Below, piece after piece: positions 61,638 to 64,000 of a stretch of 64,000 bases of DNA. The notes under the pieces were generated by a model. It saw only the letters and a program-made list of their open reading frames with translations, did not search any database and was not told where the DNA came from. Positions within the stretch are counted from its first letter, which is position 1. The number at the start of each line of letters is the position of its first letter. This DNA is from Alteromonadaceae bacterium M269 (lineage in GTDB: Bacteria; Pseudomonadota; Gammaproteobacteria; Enterobacterales; Alteromonadaceae): assembly GCA_004353515.1 (NCBI GenBank), contig SMNZ01000004.1, positions 264,360-328,359 on the forward strand, in the 5' to 3' direction. Both the position numbers and the translations under genes were made by a program.

Positions 61638-61823
61638 TTATTTTTTACTTGGAGGGGGGGAAGAAGTTGGCCCACCGCCTTCATTTGTTGTAGGCTGATA
61701 CCCTCCTTGTACGCTACCTGATTCACTTGTTCCTGATGGTGACGGCTTGGTGGGTTGATAACCTTTGGTTACATCTACTTTTGGTTGATAACCATCGTTT
61801 GCAGAAGTTGGCTTATTCGACAT
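61638..61823 (-). CDS. Tiny GYQP-repeat protein
   Basis: A 61-residue low-complexity protein, rich in Gly, Pro, Ser and Thr, with three GYQP motifs at residues 11-14, 21-24 and 41-44 (the first two exactly ten apart, the third two units later) and a proline-rich lysine tail (SPPPSKK). It has no signal peptide or hydrophobic helix and is probably disordered. A GGGAAG-type ribosome binding site precedes the ATG. It lies 13 bp downstream of the DUF6338-like gene on the same strand, so the two are co-transcribed; it may act as a partner of that membrane protein. No domain is known to me. Confidence 0.65.
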   Translation of the reverse strand: MSNKPTSANDGYQPKVDVTKGYQPTKPSPSGTSESGSVQGGYQPTTNEGGGPTSSPPPSKK

Positions 61824-61836
61824 ATTACTTCCCTAC

Positions 61837-62427
61837 TTAGTTGAGTTTAAAAAATTCTATATAGCTAATTTCTGAAGATAAAATAATAACACCAGCAGAT
61901 TCATTATGAGGTCTTTCAAACCCACCGTCACCATTTAATTCCCAACTTTCCTCAAGGTATATTTGTTCTGGGCTCGGCGCATGAGATGCAAATGAGTTAG
62001 AAGAATACTTACCTGCTACTTTCATATTATCTTTTAGTGTAACTATTACCCAATATGATTTTCTCTGAGAAAATACGTAGTCCCAAGGTTTTTGTGTTGG
62101 GTGAGGTGCATTATTTTGAAAGGCTTGTGACTCCCTGAGCTTCTTCCATAGGAACGCCCAAAGTAACGGTGCAACGAATAAAACCACTACATAAAAACAA
62201 ACATAGAGATAAGGAGAACACTCATAAATTTTGTTATTCTCAATCCAAAATATTGGTAAAAGTAATAAAGCGTAATTAACGCAGCTGTATGTCACCGCAT
62301 CCACGATTTGTTTTGAGCCATCTCTGGTATTTGCGGGATGAAAAAGCTCAAATGCTTTAATGGAAATAAATCCAGGTATAACGAATGCTACAAACAAAAA
62401 TAACTTATCAAATTCCCATACGTTCAA
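61837..62427 (-). CDS. DUF6338-like membrane protein
   Basis: AGGAGG lies five bases before a TTG at 62427 (two before a GTG at 62430), so the product starts with a non-ATG codon and has about 196 residues. The N-terminal half has three hydrophobic segments (LFLFVAFVIPGFISIKAF, TYSCVNYALLLLPIFWI, YLYVCFYVVVLFVAPLLWAFLW in part). The soluble C-terminal half contains SYWVIVTLKDNMKVAGKYSS, YLEESWEL and a VIILSSEISYIEFF ending, the pattern of a domain I associate with DUF6338. Function unknown. The gene is followed 13 bp later by the GYQP-repeat gene. Confidence is high for a membrane protein, moderate for the family name. Confidence 0.65.
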   Translation of the reverse strand: MNVWEFDKLFLFVAFVIPGFISIKAFELFHPANTRDGSKQIVDAVTYSCVNYALLLLPIFWIENNKIYECSPYLYVCFYVVVLFVAPLLWAFLWKKLRESQAFQNNAPHPTQKPWDYVFSQRKSYWVIVTLKDNMKVAGKYSSNSFASHAPSPEQIYLEESWELNGDGGFERPHNESAGVIILSSEISYIEFFKLN

Positions 62428-62430
62428 CAC

Positions 62431-62756
62431 ATCCTCCTATACCCATAACACTTAACATAAGCTCAAAAATCAATGGGAAACAAAAGGCAACATAACACTC
62501 TCCTGCACCAATACCGACGATTACAATCTCTGAAGAGCAATTATATTACCACGAGAGGTGATTGAATCAAGGTTGGTATATTTCCTTCGGCTCGCGACCA
62601 GCTCTCTTTATGCCCACCACTAGCGTTTTTTAGCCATATTTCAACGGCGGCTCTGTACCAAAGTCCTGTTATTCAAGAAGCTTTTATCTCCACCTAAATA
62701 ATACACGGGGATTGTGAAGCGAGAGTTAGGTGTTCTTAATTCGTATGTAAGCATGT
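62431..62756. other. Gap between the DUF6338-like gene and the next membrane gene
   Basis: About 325 bases with no open frame of note and no ribosome binding site. It should contain the promoter of the DUF6338-GYQP unit, but no confident boxes, repeats or hairpin were seen. Confidence 0.4.
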
Positions 62757-63128
62757 TCAATAATTACAGTAAGAGCTTTTCCAATAAATCCCAAAGCATG
62801 AGTTTTGCAAAAGAAAAATAACTGGAACTGCAATCATAATTAGAAAACAAAGACTCGCCCCAAAAAGCACCTTACTTTTTAATCCAAACTTATCAAATAA
62901 TGCCTGTAAGCAATAATAGACAACCACGCATCCACCTGCTATAGCACAATAAACCATCCACAAGCTAAATACTATCGAGATAAAGCTTTGGAAACTCCAG
63001 TCGAAGTAACAAAAAGCAAAGATGATTATCCCAATTACAGATAGAAAGACTCCTATTCTCAGCCACTCTAAAACATAATCTTTCAAGACATACTGGGCAA
63101 TTTTAACACCAGCCGTTTTAAAACTCAT
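62757..63128 (-). CDS. Small multi-helix membrane protein, hypothetical
   Basis: The start at 63128 is preceded by TAGGG at six bases; the in-frame upstream ATG at 63161 has no ribosome binding site. The 123-residue product has three hydrophobic helices (about 24-42, 52-76 and 90-110) and a short positively charged N-terminus. There is no recognised family. It is separated from the DUF6338-like gene by a 329-bp gap on the same strand, so it probably has its own promoter. Accessory-region gene of unknown function. Confidence 0.5.
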   Translation of the reverse strand: MSFKTAGVKIAQYVLKDYVLEWLRIGVFLSVIGIIIFAFCYFDWSFQSFISIVFSLWMVYCAIAGGCVVVYYCLQALFDKFGLKSKVLFGASLCFLIMIAVPVIFLLQNSCFGIYWKSSYCNY

Positions 63129-63361
63129 TAAAAACCCTAAATTGGTATACGACCTCAACAATTATGTACTAAATATATAAAATACTCTCCTTTTTTGTGG
63201 AATAATAGTTGCTCTGAAAGGTAAGATCATCGCTTTAAATTGATTTTGGCAGTTAATAAATTGTTATTATCGAGCTCAGCGAACAATTGATTGAAAGTTA
63301 CTTATGAATCACCTTTGGCGATGTGACATATTTTCAACAACACAACTGTTGAGTATTTAAA

Positions 63362-63877
63362 ATGAGCCTAATTACTATAGCAATAGTAGTCATTTCCAGT
63401 TGGGTTATCCTTAATAAGATAAGGAATGGAAACTCGAACAAGAAGCTTCATATACCAGAAGAAAAGCTTAAAAATTTATGGGAATCAGTTGAAAATTCTA
63501 TTCGAGATTTAGAAGCTGAAATTAATCATTCAGCTAATAAAAACAAACTTGTATGGCCGAAACACCCCGTATTGGGAAATATTACAGCGATAGACACAAT
63601 TGAGTGCTTACTTGAAATAAAACTTTGCCCATTTATGTTTGAACAAGGCGAAGGGGGTTTTCCGCCCGATGAAAAAGATCAGGAAGAATACTTGAAATCA
63701 GCAGATCGGTTCCTAACGCAACAACGCCGTGATATTTATGCAGGTGGAATAGACCAGGAATTTTTAAACCAAGTAGGTGAGTTTTGGGAAAGCGTAGAAT
63801 ACGACTCTGTTGGGGAACCAATATTATTAAAGGGCGTTACAGTTATTATGTCTGCTATTACATCTACTTCTATGTAG
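63362..63877 (+). CDS. Membrane-anchored hypothetical protein
   Basis: A single N-terminal hydrophobic helix (MSLITIAIVVISSWVILNK) leads a soluble, acidic domain of about 150 residues (KLHIPEEKLKNLWESVENSI, then FPPDEKDQEEYLKSADRFL). No known family; the sequence suggests a helical domain exposed to one face of the membrane. The ATG at 63362 lies in an AT-rich leader without a clear ribosome binding site. Its stop codon is followed 20 bp later by the stop of the convergent integrase. Confidence 0.5.
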   Translation: MSLITIAIVVISSWVILNKIRNGNSNKKLHIPEEKLKNLWESVENSIRDLEAEINHSANKNKLVWPKHPVLGNITAIDTIECLLEIKLCPFMFEQGEGGFPPDEKDQEEYLKSADRFLTQQRRDIYAGGIDQEFLNQVGEFWESVEYDSVGEPILLKGVTVIMSAITSTSM

Positions 63878-63897
63878 TGTCCCTCAAAAGCTAATAG

Positions 63898-64000
63898 CTA
63901 CCAATCAGTAATAGCATCAACGACACAGAATAGAGATTTAACATCAAAGTCATGAGTGTACCGCTTAGATATGCCTAATTCTGTTTTCTGGTGACCTACT
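63898..64000 (-). CDS. Tyrosine recombinase (integrase), C-terminal end only
   Basis: Reading leftward from the right edge, the frame gives VGHQKTELGISKRYTH and then FDVKSLFCVVDAI before a TAG at 63898. The GH pair and the RYTH tyrosine are the H and Y parts of the tyrosine-recombinase active site. The rest lies outside the window. The frame is too short for the open-frame listing but the motif order is diagnostic. An integrase at this end supports the view that the preceding 8 kb is an integrated element. The gene reads toward the island, converging on the 63362 gene. Confidence 0.75.
   Translation of the reverse strand, partial: VGHQKTELGISKRYTHDFDVKSLFCVVDAITDW

Larger units (their letters stand above)
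56014..64000. mobile_element. Probable genomic island (incomplete, left boundary uncertain)
   Basis: The right edge of the window contains the C-terminus of a tyrosine integrase; within the region lie a serine resolvase with a res-like site, two phage-type DNA-binding regulators, long AT-rich gaps and a series of unknown small proteins with composition unlike the preceding genes. No tRNA or direct-repeat attachment site is visible, and the integrase is cut off, so the boundary at about 56 kb is an estimate from gene content only. Confidence 0.5.

Noticed and set aside
62700..62756. GTTAGGT-containing stretch resembling an integron attC core
   Set aside because: Only a short core-like motif is present; no paired inverse core or attC stem structure was found.

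Overview
The window looks like a chromosomal segment of a free-living, probably marine or aquatic, gammaproteobacterium. The GC content is moderate to low. YbiT, YceH, DUF2244 and the H-NOX network proteins are all of gammaproteobacterial type, secreted proteins carry clear signal peptides, and one PEP-CTERM protein is present. The genus cannot be fixed from sequence alone. No rRNA, tRNA or CRISPR array was seen.

Layout. 1-21 kb: mixed single genes, namely a partial histone-deacetylase-like gene, a gamma-glutamyltransferase, YceH, the ABC-F factor YbiT, an orphan PstS-like protein, a large membrane GGDEF/EAL protein, a CapA-like metallophosphatase, and an FMN/ferredoxin-reductase fusion beside a GST and a divergent LysR regulator. 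REP-like hairpins (core GTAGGAGC) lie in two of the convergent gene gaps. 21-23 kb: small envelope or redox genes (FrnE-like, zinc ribbon, secreted protein, truncated haemoglobin).

23.3-32.3 kb: the most striking region, a nitric-oxide/cyclic-di-GMP signalling cluster matching the Hno network known from Shewanella: REC-EAL phosphodiesterase (HnoB-like), HTH-REC repressor (HnoC-like), REC plus degenerate HD-GYP (HnoD-like), the H-NOX haem sensor and its soluble kinase (HnoK-like). Here it also contains a PhnD-type periplasmic binding protein and a second, membrane-bound kinase closely resembling HnoK, which suggests a dual-input circuit. The divergent promoter region holds a tandem/palindromic operator overlapping the -35 box.

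32-36 kb: DUF2235 hydrolase, ABM monooxygenase, Old Yellow Enzyme homologue, small secreted and membrane proteins. 36.9-45.6 kb: an eight-gene leftward operon (MacB-type exporter: adaptor, ATPase, two permeases; NtrC-type regulator and kinase; thioesterase; AlkC-like DNA glycosylase). It is preceded by a probable sigma-54 promoter and an upstream palindrome. 45.9-55.7 kb: a secreted protein with three near-identical FN3-like repeats, a LolA-like protein, an ABC permease fused to an M1 aminopeptidase with its ATPase, a divergent LytS/LytR-type pair, and a PEP-CTERM protein.

56-64 kb: an AT-rich accessory region ending in the C-terminus of a tyrosine integrase at the right edge. It contains a serine resolvase with a res-like site, XRE and winged-helix regulators, a HEPN-like protein, a ClpX-type zinc-finger/coiled-coil protein, and a DUF6338-like membrane protein followed by a tiny GYQP-repeat protein. 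It is probably a genomic island, and most of its genes have no known function.
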